A DNA stretch of 64,000 nt from Ornithodoros turicata (Eukaryota > Arthropoda > Arachnida > Ixodida > Argasidae): positions 1,926,565 through 1,990,564 of the forward strand of contig NW_026999346.1 in the NCBI RefSeq assembly GCF_037126465.1. Reading direction: 5' to 3'. The number at the start of each line of letters is the position of its first letter. Within the stretch, counting starts at the first letter, position 1. The position numbers and the translations under genes were made by a program. This document shows, piece by piece, positions 10,219 to 21,303 of this stretch. The notes beneath the pieces are model-generated. The model made no database searches and was not told where the DNA came from. It worked only from the letters and a program-made list of their open reading frames with translations.

Positions 10219-12225
10219 CTACAACTCATTAATGATCCCTACATCTCTAAAAAACTTCAAAACATTTTCAAAAGGAACGAGGGCCTCATCACCCAGCAGC
10301 AATGCTGGATGGAGGTACACAGTGTTCATAGAGAAAAGAAAAATGGCGTTGACGATGTACCTCGAGAAAAGGACAGCTAATAAGTAAATGCAAAATGGGC
10401 AGGTCAGTTCCACACTCTGTGCACGCTGGTGGGTCCTCTCCTTGTAACAAATGCCTATGGGTCAAGAAAGTATGTCCCAATCCGAGCCGACTAAACAAAA
10501 CTTCATGCAGTCGGCTCTGAAAGTGTTGCACGCACTTTCCAATGTGCGGTTTTACTGTGTGTAACTTGTTGACTGTTTGTGCTTCCCAGAAGTCCTGCCA
10601 TTTTTTTATGACGATAATTACGGTTTATTGGCGCAAAAGCTACCAAGGCTCCTGCCATTTTTATTAATGTCTATCTTTAACTGACGGACTAGATCACATA
10701 AGGGAACCTCAAAAGGTGTGACATCGTTTCCCTGGGCAGAGGCTGCTGCGCGGTCGGCTTTCTCATTTCCACGTATGCCGACATCACTAGGTACCCAGCA
10801 AAATGTTAAGGTGTAACCTCTACCCTGTACGACACTCGCTAAGTATTGTACACGCATCACAAGAAGATTTTTGTGGGTTTTTATAGTATTAATTGCATGC
10901 ACGGCACTAAGTGAGTCCGTATATATAATAGAAGATATTATGCGCATTTGTAAGACATGGTTGAGTGCCACCACAATAGCGTACATCTCTGCACTGAAAA
11001 TGAACAGGATACTCCTAAGACAATGGGATTTTGTGCAGTCACCAGACACCATGGCACATGATACCGCTGAACTGGTCTTAGATGCATCGGTGTAAATTTC
11101 AGTGTGGTCACCGAAGCTCTCCTTGAGAAGTTCAAATTTGTGCTGTATCTCAACAGCAGGTCTTTCCCGTTTGTTGAACTTCAATAGTGAAATATCACAT
11201 GTTATAGCAGGTTGCCAGGGAGGGAGCATTTTGCTACATTGCAAAGAAGGCAGGATGTAGCTCAGAAAACCGTACTGTTCGGTGTCGCGTTGTAACCGCA
11301 GAGTGAAAGGCACAACAGCACTGGGCTTGTTAATAAACAACCGTTCAAAACGGGTGCCCTCCACACAGGGTAAAGCGAGGTGTTGAGGATACCCTCTTAC
11401 CCTCAGCCCGTACGACACTGCAAGATAGAAGCGTCGCCTTTCTAGAGACCACTCATTTGCTTCAACATATAGACTTTGAACTGGGGAAGTCCTGAAAGCT
11501 CCAAGCACCAACCTTAAGCCGAGGTGGTGCACTGTATCCAGGCATTTTAAGGCAGAAGGCCGTGCTGACCCATAAACAAAACATGCATAGTCTAACTTGG
11601 AGCGCACAGTGCTCGTATATATGCGATGAAGGGTCTCACGATCGGCACCCCAAGACCTGTGTGACAGGATTTTCAGGATATTTAAAGACTTGAGGCCCTT
11701 TGCTTTTAAGAATTTGATATGTGCTGAGAAGGTGAGCTTTCTATCAAAAGTTACTCCCAGGTACTTGTGTTCATCCCGAACCGCAATATCCTGGCCGCTC
11801 ATTTTGAGTATGGGTTCTGGGAATAGACCCCTAATTCTTGTAAAATGAATACAGACCGTCTTGCTCGGTGAAAACTTAAAGCCGTTTTCACAAGACCACT
11901 TGTCTAACTTGTTAAGAGTCAGTTGAAGCTGTCGCTCGCAAACAGCCATACTTGAAGCTGAGCAGGACATTTGCAAATCATCAACGTACAAGGAATACTT
12001 GATTGATGGCGGAATAACGCTCGTAACGGGATTCACTTTCGCTATCAACAGTGTAACGCTGAGAACGAAGCCTTGTGGACCCCGTTCTCCTGCACGAATG
12101 GTCGAGACAGCGTAGCTCCCAGTTGGACTCTGAACATACGTCCTTGAAGGAAATTGGAGATACAACGGAACAACCGGCCGCGTATTCCCTGGGAGTGCAG
12201 GTCTCTGAGAATGCCGTATCGCCAC
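10219..12225 (-). pseudogene. L3 ORF2, C-terminal half: RT palm/thumb, RNase H, CCHC
   Basis: From 12225 leftwards: RT motif C (KYSLYVDDLQMS), thumb (YGSARPSALKCLDTVHHLGL), RNase H with IYTDASKTSSAVSCA, FSAEMYAIVVAL, IYTDSLSAVHAI and WVPSDVGIRGNEKADRAAA, then a CCHC remnant (CTECGTDLPILHLLISC) and the C-terminal block near 10219. The canonical G of the DGSK motif is A (DASK), and WVPSH has become WVPSD. The histidine of that motif is normally important in RNase H, so this copy may be catalytically weak even apart from its breaks. Micro-insertion m1 interrupts the frame at 10606. Confidence 0.82.
10606..10649 (-). mobile_element. Micro-insertion m1 (44 bp) of LINE 3' end in L3
   Basis: A 44-bp insert in L3 RNase H, flanked by a 13-bp duplication TCCTGCCATTTTT (10593-10605 and 10650-10662). 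It contains only the LINE 3' end: a degenerate ATC-type tail, the arm TGGCGCA, and about 13 bases of the stem-loop loop. The second arm is absent. Confidence 0.85.
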
Positions 12226-13950
12226 GTTGTATCGTAGGCTTTTTCAAGATCGAAAAATATGGAAACACAGTGTTGCCTCCTAATAAATGCTTCTCTTATG
12301 GTAGTCCCTAAGCGCAGGAGGTGGTCTGAAGTAGAACGGGAGGATCTGAACCCACATTGGTACAGGTCAATGCATTGATTTTCCTCCAGGTTGTACATAA
12401 GCCGAGCATTGACCATGCGCTCGAAGGTTTTTCCAAGGCAGCTGGTCAGGGCAGTAGGTCTATAACTCGCTGGATCCGAAGTTTCTTTGCCAGGTTTGAG
12501 TAGAGGAATGATGGTCGCCATTTTCCAGCTGGTAGGCAAGGATCCTTCTCGCCAGACAATATTGAAATAATCAAGAAGGCTTTCTAAACAGGTAGTTGAT
12601 AAATGACTGAGCATAGAATAAGTGATACGATCAGGGCCAGGTGCTGCGACTTTACGGCAGCACAAGGCTCTGAGCAATTCTTGCATTGTAAAGGGCTGGT
12701 TATAGGCACACCTATCACATGTGCCACTTGAAATGTTCTGTTTTTCGGCATGATGTTTAACTCTCAAGAAGTTATCAGCGTAATGTGAAGAGCTTGACAC
12801 ATTTGCAAAGTGTTCACCGAGAACATTGGCTTGCTCCTCCATGTTCTGACAAACAGTACCGCTTACCTGCAGTAAAGGAATAGAAAAGCTGATATAGTCA
12901 CCCTTAATCTTTCTCAACCGGTCCCATATTATTTTAGAAGGGGTGCTTGAGTTCAGGGACGACACAAAATTATTCCAAGAATCTGTCATGGCTTGACGCC
13001 TTGTCCAACGTGCCTTTGCACGAGCCTTCTTGAAAAGAAGTAAGTTTGTGCTTGTGGGGTATCTCCTGAAAGTACCCCACGCCCGATTTTGTTGCTTGCG
13101 AGTCTTCTCGCAGTCACTCGTCCACCATGGCTTTGGACGTCTTGGAAGATTACCTTTTGTTTGTGGAATTGACTGCTGAGCAGCATTTATAATAGTATTT
13201 GTAATTACAGTGTTTGCCTCGTCAACATGAAGATGTTGAAAAGATTGGGTCAAGATATTGGCCTCTTTGGTGAAAAGGTCCCAGCCTGCCTCTTGTAGTT
13301 TCCACCGAGGCGGGCGTGTTGCAATGTTGTTGGTGGGGTCACGAAATGTGACAACAATATGGAAATGGTCGCTACCACGCGGGTCGTGATCCACCCTCCA
13401 ATCTAAAGAGGAAAAAAGGGAAGGACTGCAAAGAGAGATATCAATAGCAGAGAAGGATTGTGTTGCAGAGTTTATGTAGGTTGTTGACCCTGTGTTTAGG
13501 AGGCAAAGTGACCTTGAAAAGAGAACTCTCTCCACCATCTTTCCACGGCTATCAACCTTTGCGCTGCCCCCACAAGGGATTATGCGCATTGAGGTCGCCT
13601 AATATCATCAAGGGCTGAGAGAGCTGATCAATTAACTTTTCAAACTCTCTCTGACCGACGGAAGTTGAAGGAGGAAGATATAATGAACAGACAGTTATAG
13701 TCTGTTCAAGACACACACGGACAGCAACAGCTTCTAGGTCTGTTGTAAGCGGAATATTCATTGCAGGTACAGAGCGAGGAAGGGCAATGGCTACACCACC
13801 CGACGAACGTGCTCTGCCTACACGATCTTTTCGGAATATATTGCACATACGAAAGGGGTTGACATTTTCTGCATTTAAGTAGGTTTCCTGCAGACAGAAA
13901 CAAGTTCCATTGTGCTGCTCAAACAAGTCGTTAACGTCATCCAAGTTAGA
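12045..13950 (-). pseudogene. L3 ORF2, N-terminal half: endonuclease and RT fingers/palm
   Basis: Endonuclease motifs LQETYLNAENV, ILGDLNAHNPLWG and SDHFHIVV are visible, then the RT fingers (APGPDRITYSMLSHLS, SYRPTALTSCLGKTFERM, CGFRSSRSTSDHLLRL, FFDLEKAYDTTW). A stop replaces the cysteine codon in the QWNCRG motif near 13960, a frame change occurs at about 13552-13589, and another at about 12045-12225. The GDFN motif has become GDLN. The copy is dead. Confidence 0.82.
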
Positions 13951-14159
13951 AAAAAGACCTCGTCAATTCCACTGAAGTATGGTGCCAGCGTGTGTAATTG
14001 AAGGTTTTATCGCACAAGGGCAGTATGGTGCCAGCACCCATTAGGAAGGTAAGGGAGGAAAAAAGTAGCAACGACTTTGTCATAACGTGGATGTGTAACT
14101 TGGAGTGTGTAGGCATGAAAGTTTAGTTTAGGGAGGAGTAATTCTCGGTGGAGCCATTT

Positions 14160-15361
14160 TCAGTGTCTCTTTCCCCTACCTCTGCTAGCCGTTTTCTCTC
14201 TTTGTTCTTTTCCAAGAGAGGAAACACCTGACATACTGGAGGACGACTTCTGTGACAGAGAGTCGTCGTCTTCCACCTCCATGTTTTGTTCTGTATCTTG
14301 AGGCGAGGCCTGTGTGGCCCCGTCCCAAATATACTGCGTGCCATCAGCTTCACAGGAAGCTAAGGCAGTGTCCTGGCTGCTCGTCTGGCAAGCCAGGAAA
14401 CTTGGAAGGGGCACTTCCGTGTCCTGCTTTTCGTGTTGGGGGGTGTGGGGTGGAGGCTCAGACGTTTGAGTCTCCACTGAAACTCTGAGTGGTGCCACCC
14501 CCCTGCGCACCACCTCAGAGAAAGTACCTTTTCTTTGAAATTCAACCTGTTCCTTCGCCGCCCTGTATGTTATGTTTTGTTCTGCCCTTACTCTCAAGAT
14601 TTGTTTCTCCTCTTGCCAACGTGGGCACGACCTGGAGTAGACTGCATGCCCACCCTGACAGTTCGCGCAGTTTAAGGTATTTTGGCACGAGTCAGAAGTA
14701 TGGTTTGTCCCTGCACATTTTGGGCAAACAGCCTGACCTCGACAGACCTGCGAGCCGTGCCCAAACCGTAGACACTTAAAGCAGCGTCTCGGGTTGGGGA
14801 CGTACGGTCGCACTGGGGAGCTGACATAACCTGCTTTGATGCTTGAAGGCAGCTTATGGAGTTCAAAGGTGAGAAAGACATGTGGTGTGGGTATTTCTTT
14901 TCCTTATCTGCGGATGATTATCCTGTTAGCATTGATTACCCCATGGTCTTTTAAGCCCTCCGTCATCTCTTAGTCAGAACATGATAGCAACTCACTGGCA
15001 GATATGACCACTTTCACTGTGTTCAAGCTACGATGTACTGTGACAGAAACTGAGGTTTCTCCAATGGTCTTTACTGAGGAGAGTGCTGTACTTTGTTGCC
15101 TAGTTTGTACCTCGACCTGTATGTCTCCGGTGTTCAGTTTCCTGGCGTTGTAAGACTTCCCGACTACTTGTTCGAGTGTCTTAGCCACAAGAAATGGGGA
15201 CAGCCCTGCAAACGACTTTGTTTCATTCTCTGCATGTATGACTCGGAATTTAGGAAACCACGGCTCTTGACCGCTTTCAAAGAAGCTCATTGCAATGTCT
15301 TCGGTGCGGTGCCGCTTTGGGCGCCGATCATTTTTTTTTTTTTTGAATTTGATTTATTCAT
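14160..15361 (-). pseudogene. L3 ORF1: broken Gag-like protein
   Basis: The start ATG at 15361 matches other copies. A long A-run follows within the basic N-terminus (12 T on the plus strand at about 15331-15344) and the frame shifts there. The conserved block VIHAENETKSFAGLSPF is present at about 15240-15190, and a stop falls at about 14970. CCHC knuckles follow from about 14790: CFKCLRFGHGSQVC, CPKCAGTNHTSDSC and CANCQGGHAVYSRSC. The C-terminal acidic-serine motif (MEVEDDDSLSQKSSSS) and an RGRGK tail are present. Confidence 0.8.
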
Positions 15362-15875
15362 AAAGAGTGAATGTTGAATTCAGGGCAAAGGGTGTGTCGG
15401 CCACCACCGACCCCAACCAAGGGAACGTGTCTCACACGTTAACACTTGCCTGTGCACTACACCCAAGTGCAGCTTCTGGAGGGTGAAAGACTGCCCAAGG
15501 TTGACCCTTGCCGCCAAAGAAGGTGAAAAAGAAAGGGAGAGGCTGAAGAACTAGAGAAAGAGAAAGCAATGAAAAGAGAGATGGCGACTAGCTGAATAGT
15601 CCTGACCGGGCCTCTCAGGACCACCCGTCTATGGGAAGCAGAGGCGAAAATGGTGTATTGCTTTCCCAGAGGGGCCCCGAGGGGTCCAAAACAACCTCTG
15701 GTTCAACTCAACCACCAGGATCCCCCTTTCCCCAGACACGGGACAGCCACGCACAGCTATACGGGGGGGTCTCCCTCCTGCGGCGACCCAAGCGTGAGTG
15801 CAGGAGGGGGCTACTGCGGCTGCTGCCGGGCGATGGGGGCGCCAAGTTCCCGACGCCGGGATTCATTTGGAGTGT

Positions 15876-18136
15876 GGGATCAGCGAAAGCACCCCTTACC
15901 CTGGAGAATGGCACACAGACAGTTTTGTCAGGTGAAAACCTGAAGCTGTTCTCCAAAGACCATTTTGTTAACTTCTTTACAGCAAGCTGAAGCTGCCTTT
16001 CACATCTGGGCAGGCTCATAAAACAACAGGATATTTGGATATCATCTACATACAAGGCATATGCCACAGTAGGTGGGATGGCATTGGCAACAGAGTTCAT
16101 TTTGACAATGAAGAGCGTAACACTAAGGACTGATCCCTGTGGAACACCGTTTCCCTGCACGAAAGGTCGAGAGAGGGTTGTTCCAACTCTGACTCTGAAT
16201 GTTCTTTGCCGAAGGAAGTCAGCGATGCAGCGGAGCAGACGGCCACGTATTCCAAATTCATGCAAATCCCGGAGAATGCCGTATCGCCATGCCGTATCAT
16301 AAGCCTTCTCGAGATCAAAGAATATGGAAATGCAATGTTGCTTTCTCACAAAGGCTTTTCTTATTGTTGTCTCCAAACGCAACAGATGGTCTGTGGTGGA
16401 GCAAGCAGTTCTAAATCCACACTGATACCGATCTAAGCACTTATTTTCTTCGAGGTAGTGTATTAGGCGGTTGTTCACCATGCGTTCGAAGGTTTTGCCC
16501 AGGCAACCTGTGAGCGCTATAGGCCTATAGCTGCTGGGGTTAGATGGATCTTTTCCTGGTTTTAAAAAAGGAATGATTATTGCCTCCTTCCAATGGGATG
16601 GGAGACGGCCTTCATTCCAGATCGAGTTAAAGAGACAAAGCATGCATACTTGACCTGCTGGTGCAAGGTGTTCTAACATGCTGTAAGTGATACGGTCTGG
16701 CCCTGGAGCAGTCTGTTTTGATGCAGACAGGGCTCTTAAAAGTTCCGTCATGTTGAAGGGTTTGTTGTAGGCATAGCAGTCACCAGTGCCGTACACAATC
16801 TTGCATTTTTGAGTAGAGTTCTTTATCTTTAAGAATTCATTGCTGTAGTGCGAAGACGACGACACATTCTGGAAGTGTTAACCCAGGGCGTTAGCCTGTT
16901 CTCCCAAAGTCTGACAAAGAACGCCATTTTTCTGAAGAAAGGGAACAGAGAAGCTGGTATAATCCCCTTTGATTTTTCTGATCCTGTCCCATACCACTTT
17001 TGCTGGCGTATTTGCAGTTAAGGAAGACCCGAACCCCTTCCAAGAGTCCCGTTTTGCTTGTTTTCGTGTCCATCTCGCCTTAGCTCTGGCGCTTTTGAAC
17101 AGCAGTAGATTTGCTGGTGTAGGATACCTTCGGAACCTACCCCATGCACGGTTCTGTTCCTTTCTAGCCTTTTCGCAGTCATTTGTCCACCAGGGTTTGC
17201 AACGCCTGGGGAGGTAACCCGTGGTCAGCGGAATAGATTCAGTGGCAGCCTTTATTACCATGTCCACAAAGAAATCATTGGCCTCGTCAATGTCTATTCC
17301 CTGCAACGATTCCGACTGAGAAGTTTCCTCTTCAAAAGACACCCAGTCTGCTAAGGCAGCTTTCCACCGGGGCGGTCGCGTAGTTAAAGATTTAGATGGA
17401 AGGCGGAGTTTGAGCACCACAGGGAAGTGGTCGCTACTATAAGGATTGTTGTCCAGACACCAGTCTATATTCTGGGAGTGAGATGGAGTACAGAAAGAAA
17501 GATCAATGGCTGAAAATGATTGTGAAGCACTGTTAACATGAGTCATTCCTCCTGTGTTAAGGAGGGAAATTGGCAATGACAGCAGTATTCTCTCCAACAG
17601 TTTGCCTCTGCTGTCTGCTCTTGTGCTTCCCCAGAGAAAGTTATGTGCATTGAAATCTCCTAGCAACAGGAACGGCCTTGGAAGTTCATTAATCAAATTT
17701 CCAACATCCTTTTGACTAACTTGTAGAGATGGTGGCAGGTATAAAGAACAGACTGTTACCACACGGTCGATACATATTTGAACAGCGACAGCCTCAAGAT
17801 TTGTGTTAAGCGAGAGAGATTTGACAGGGGCATTTTTGTGGTGAGGATGGCCACACCCCCGGAAGCACGTCCTGTGCTCATCCGGTCTTTTCGATGAATG
17901 TTCCAGCGACGTAGTTGGACCGACGTTTCTTGACTTATATTTGTTTCTTGGAGACAAATGCATATAGCGCGGTGTCTCTCAGAAATATCATCGATATCGT
18001 CCAGATTACGGAGAAGTCCTCGACAATTACACTGAATAATGCTCTTGGAACTCATCACAAGCGTAGTGAGAAGGAGGAGGAGCAAGAACTGACATATACT
18101 CCGGCGACGTAAAGACTGTGAGAATGATTTGTGCAT
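15876..18136 (-). pseudogene. L2 ORF2, N-terminal part: endonuclease and RT
   Basis: Endonuclease signatures IIQCNCRGLLRNLDDIDD, LQETNISQE, LLGDFNAHNFLWGS and SDHFPVVL, then RT motifs APGPDRITYSMLEHLA, SYRPIALTGCLGKTFERM, FFDLEKAYDTAW, NGVPQGSVLS and AYALYVDDIQIS. Frame breaks lie at about 17820-17960 and at a stop near 16877 (GKHF block). The tryptophan of the usual QWNCRG motif is C here. Confidence 0.85.
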
Positions 18137-18149
18137 CAGTGTGTAATAA

Positions 18150-18625
18150 TTAGGGAGACTGTATTATTGGTGGAGGAACCCGCTGCTGTTCTTTTGTTTT
18201 TGAGCCCCTACGTCTTCCACCATTCTTGTTTCCTCTCTGTTTCTTTACAAGGAGTGGACCCTGGTAAACTTGATGACGACTTCTGCGATAAGCAGTCGTC
18301 GTCATCAACATCCATACTCTGTGTCGCATTTTGAGACGGGTGCTTTGAAAGCCCGTCCCAAATGGAGGGAGTTGCGGACACCTCCTCAGAGGCTCCGGCA
18401 GTCTCCCCATGGCTGTTTTGTTGTGTGGTCACTGAAGAGCAAATCTCAGTGACCTCTTTGTGCTGGGGAGTGTGGAGTGGAGGCCCAGAGGTCTGGGTCT
18501 CCTTCGCAAACCATGACTCTGAATTCGTTTCGAGGAAGTTGAACCTTTTTGTTCCATCGGTGCGGAACCGTTTCCGGTTCCGATCATTGTGTTTTGAGTT
18601 GTTGTTCTCCATCAAAGAAAACTTG
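18150..18625 (-). pseudogene. L2 ORF1 with internal deletion removing the zinc knuckles
   Basis: The N-terminus (MENNNSKHNDRNRKRFRTDG ... SESWFAK) is joined directly to the C-terminal region (ETQTSGPPLHTPQHK). Compared with L13, about 250 residues, including all three CCHC knuckles, are missing. The frame stays open across the join. The acidic-serine motif SMDVDDDDCLSQKSSSS is kept. The deletion ends share only a few bases, so a simple deletion is the likely cause. Confidence 0.8.
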
Positions 18626-19109
18626 CTGTTCAGTGCAGAGACCCTGTCGCCCACCACGGAGCCCAACAGGGGACCATGCCCAGCACGGTAACAGGTGTGT
18701 CTGCACGATACCCAAGTGCAGCTTCTAAAGGGTGAAAGTCTGCCCAAGGTTGACCCTTGCCGCCAAAGATGGTGAAAGAGGAAGGAGGAGTAGAAGAGAA
18801 GGTAGAAAGAAAAAGTAATGAAAATGTGGATGGCGACTAGCTGAATAATCCTGACCGGGCCTTCCAGGACCACCCGACTATGGGAAGCAGGGGCCAAAGC
18901 GGTGTGTTGCTTTCCCAGAGGGACCCCGAAGGGTCCTAAACAACCTCCGGGTCCACTCAACCGCCAGGATCGCCCTTTCCCCAGACACGGGACAGCCAGG
19001 CACAGCTATACGTGGGGGTCTCCCTCCTGCGGCGACCCAACCGTGAGTGCAGGAGGGGGCTACTGCGGCTGCTGCCGGGCGATGGGGGCGCCAAGTTCCA
19101 GACGCCGGG

Positions 19110-20053
19110 TGTTCTTTAAAAAATGTATGTACTCGAGTAAAAGGAATAATAGCCTCATCACCCAGCAAAAGATGATGATGATGGTTGGATCTTTCTGGCG
19201 CAAAAGCATCAAGGGCCATCCAGCAAAAGAGCTGGATGAAGAGGTAAAGAGTAACGTTAAAATTCAGTGAAATGACGCTGACGATAACTTTCATGTAATT
19301 GGCATGTAATCAGAATGTGTTGGACAGAAAGCGGCTCTCTGCAGCGCACGCACTCAGGTGGGTCCTCCCCACGTAGCAAAAACCCGCGAGTCATGTATGT
19401 GTGTCCAACCCTTAACCTGCACCTTAAGACATCGTGTGACCTGTTTTCAAGACTTTGTGAGCGATTTCCTGTTTGGGGCTTCAACAAGTGTAGCTTATTC
19501 TGCTCTTGTGTGCTCCAAAATTGCTGCCATTTCACGTTGATAGCATTCATCAAACATAACCTGATGTCTTCAACAGGGACATCAAAGACTGTTATATAAG
19601 CTGAAAGTGCAGCTGCAGCTGCACGATCCGCATTTTTGTTACCCTGTATGCCCACGTGGCTTGGCACCCAGCAAAGGGTTAAACGATAGCCCCTGTTAGT
19701 TATTGTATTAGCTAGACGTCGTGCTCGTTGCACAAGAATTTTTTTTTGGACTGAACATATTGCCTGCAAAGAGCTGAGGGAATCTGTATAGATGACTGAT
19801 GACACAATGCAATGTTGTAAAATGTAGTTGAGTGTTATGATGATTGCATAAACCTCTGCACTGAATATCGACATAACTTTGTGTAAACGGTGAGTTATTG
19901 TGACTGTCCCAGTTACCATGGCGCAAGATACACCAGCATTAGTCTTCGATCCGTCCGTGTAAAACGCCACGTGCTTTCCAAAGCTTTCTCTTACACCCTC
20001 GAACTCCTGCTGCAGCACAGCCGTGGAAGTATCGCTTTTTCTGTACTTGGTCA
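19110..20053 (-). mobile_element. L4: LINE RNase H/C-terminal fragment
   Basis: Fragment covering the RNase H (AFYTDGSKTNAGVSCA, IFSAEVYAIIITL, VIYTDSLSSLQAI, WVPSHVGIQGNKNADRAAA), the CCHC (CVRCREPLSVQHILITC) and part of the C-terminal block (LLLGDEAIIPFTRVHTFFK). It is cut on the left by L2's 5' end and on the right by the 3' end of L5. The N of GNKNAD replaces the usual E next to the last catalytic region; the D is kept. Micro-insertion m2 lies at 19172-19218. Its own 3' UTR is not present. Confidence 0.82.
19172..19218 (-). mobile_element. Micro-insertion m2 (47 bp) of LINE 3' end in L4
   Basis: Flanked by CCAGCAAAAGA at 19161-19171 and 19219-19229. The insert is a TGATGATGATGG tail, the arm TGGCGCA and about 17 loop bases; the second arm is absent. 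Confidence 0.87.
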
Positions 20054-20323
20054 GTTGATGATGATGATTGGAGTTTTAATGGCGCATTAACTACATAGGT
20101 CATAATGCGCCAACACTGTGATTAAAATAACACTAGTAAGAAGTAGGTGCAGTACTTAAAAAGGGAGAAGTAACATCTAAAATACAAGACTAAAACTACA
20201 CAAGACTATTCTGACAAGACGATGTCTCTTAAAAATGTCCAATGTCTCTTAAAAAATTCTACTGAAAGGGATAATAGCCTCATCGCCAAGCAAGAGCGCT
20301 GGATGAAGAGGCAAAAAATGCGT

Positions 20324-20411
20324 TTTGATTTGATTTGACTTGATTCGGGTTTTATTGGAGCATCAGCTACAAAGGCCATAATGCGCCAAATACCACTGAA
20401 GACTAGTTAGT
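20324..20411 (-). mobile_element. Micro-insertion m3 (88 bp) of LINE 3' end in L5
   Basis: Flanked by AAAAAATGCGT at 20313-20323 and 20412-20422. The tail is TTGATTTGATTTGACTTGATT-like, not ATC, so it comes from a related but different tail family. Both stem-loop arms are present (TGGAGCA ... TGCGCCA), with about 23 bases beyond. Confidence 0.87.
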
Positions 20412-21277
20412 AAAAAATGCGTATAAAACTCTGTAAAATGATGCTGGCAATGGATTTCGTGGTGTGGGCAGGTGATAAGAATGTGGATGACAGAGAGGAG
20501 TTCGCCACAGTGCTCACACAGTGGCGGCTCTTCTCCACAGAGTAAGAATTTGTGCGTGAGGAAGGTGTGGCCAATCCGCAACCTTGTTCTCAGAACACTC
20601 AAGAGACGATTTTCCTGGCGGTCTCCGTAACTTTCGATGTGTTGCTTAACTAAGTGTAGTTTGTTGTGTGTCTGAGTGTTCCAGAAACTCTGCCATTTTG
20701 AATACAGTGATTTCCTAAGTGCTGACCTAATATCATGCATCGGTATCTCGAAAGAACTGATGTCTTTTGAAGCTGCGGCAGCAGCAGCGCAGTCAGCAAC
20801 CTCATTGCCTTGTATGCATGTATGGCTAGGCACCCAGCATAAAATAACTGAATATCCCCTATTTTGTGCCACACTCACTAAGGACTGTGCACGCTGAATC
20901 AGAAAATTCTTTGGTTTGCGTATGCAGCAAATAGCATTTACAGAACTTAAAAAATCTGTATATATAACTGCAGACGTGATACAGCCTTGAAGAATGTGCG
21001 TAAGTGCAAGGATGATTGCATAAATCTCTGCGATAAAGATAGATGCTATATTGTTTAGACGATGTGACCTCACACATGTGCCAGAAGTCATGGCACAGGT
21101 CACACCTGCATTAGACTTTGATCCGTCCGTGTAAATTTCTGTGTGAGTCCCAAAACTCTCCCTGAGGTGTGCAAATTCTTGCTGTAGTACATGTGTAGAG
21201 GTGTTGTGTTTGTTGTATTTAGTCAAAGAGGTATCATGCCTTGAAAGTGGTTCCCCCCCCCCCCAAGGTGGGACCAC
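20363..21277 (-). pseudogene. L5 ORF2, RNase H and C-terminal region
   Basis: RNase H with IYTDGSKSNAGVTCA, FIAEIYAIILAL, IYTDFLSSVNAI and WVPSHTCIQGNEVADCAAA, then CCHC (CEHCGELLSVIHILITC). The usual TDSLS has become TDFLS, just after the catalytic D. The final residues are displaced by micro-insertion m3. A poly-C stretch at about 21253-21263 separates it from the upstream thumb in another frame. Confidence 0.82.
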
Positions 21278-21303
21278 CTTCCATATTCAACAACTTGGCA
21301 ATT

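Larger units (their letters stand above)
10042..15860 (-). mobile_element. L3: full-length LINE inserted in L2
   Basis: A complete 5.8-kb element between two copies of the 15-bp target duplication (10027-10041 and 15861-15875). The 3' stem-loop is TGGCGCA 10068-10074 with TGCGCCA 10094-10100; the 5' leader runs from about 15580 to 15860. It carries the nested micro-insertion m1 at 10606-10649. Both ORFs are broken. Its proteins are closest by eye to L14 in the RNase H and RT regions. Confidence 0.92.
15861..19109 (-). mobile_element. L2, 5' part: RT, endonuclease, deleted ORF1, 5' leader
   Basis: Continuation of L2 after L3. It ends in the canonical 5' leader (about 18830-19109, GACGCCGGG at the edge). 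The first bases repeat the L3 target duplication. The right-hand junction at 19109/19110 enters another LINE (L4). I see no duplication there of the left flank GAACCTTGCAAAGC at about 8367-8380, so L2's outer borders may have been rearranged. Confidence 0.85.

Noticed and set aside
15331..15344. Long T-run as a poly(A) tail of a minus-strand retrocopy
   Set aside because: It lies within the lysine-coding start of L3 ORF1, where other copies also have A-rich codons, and no flanking duplication is seen.
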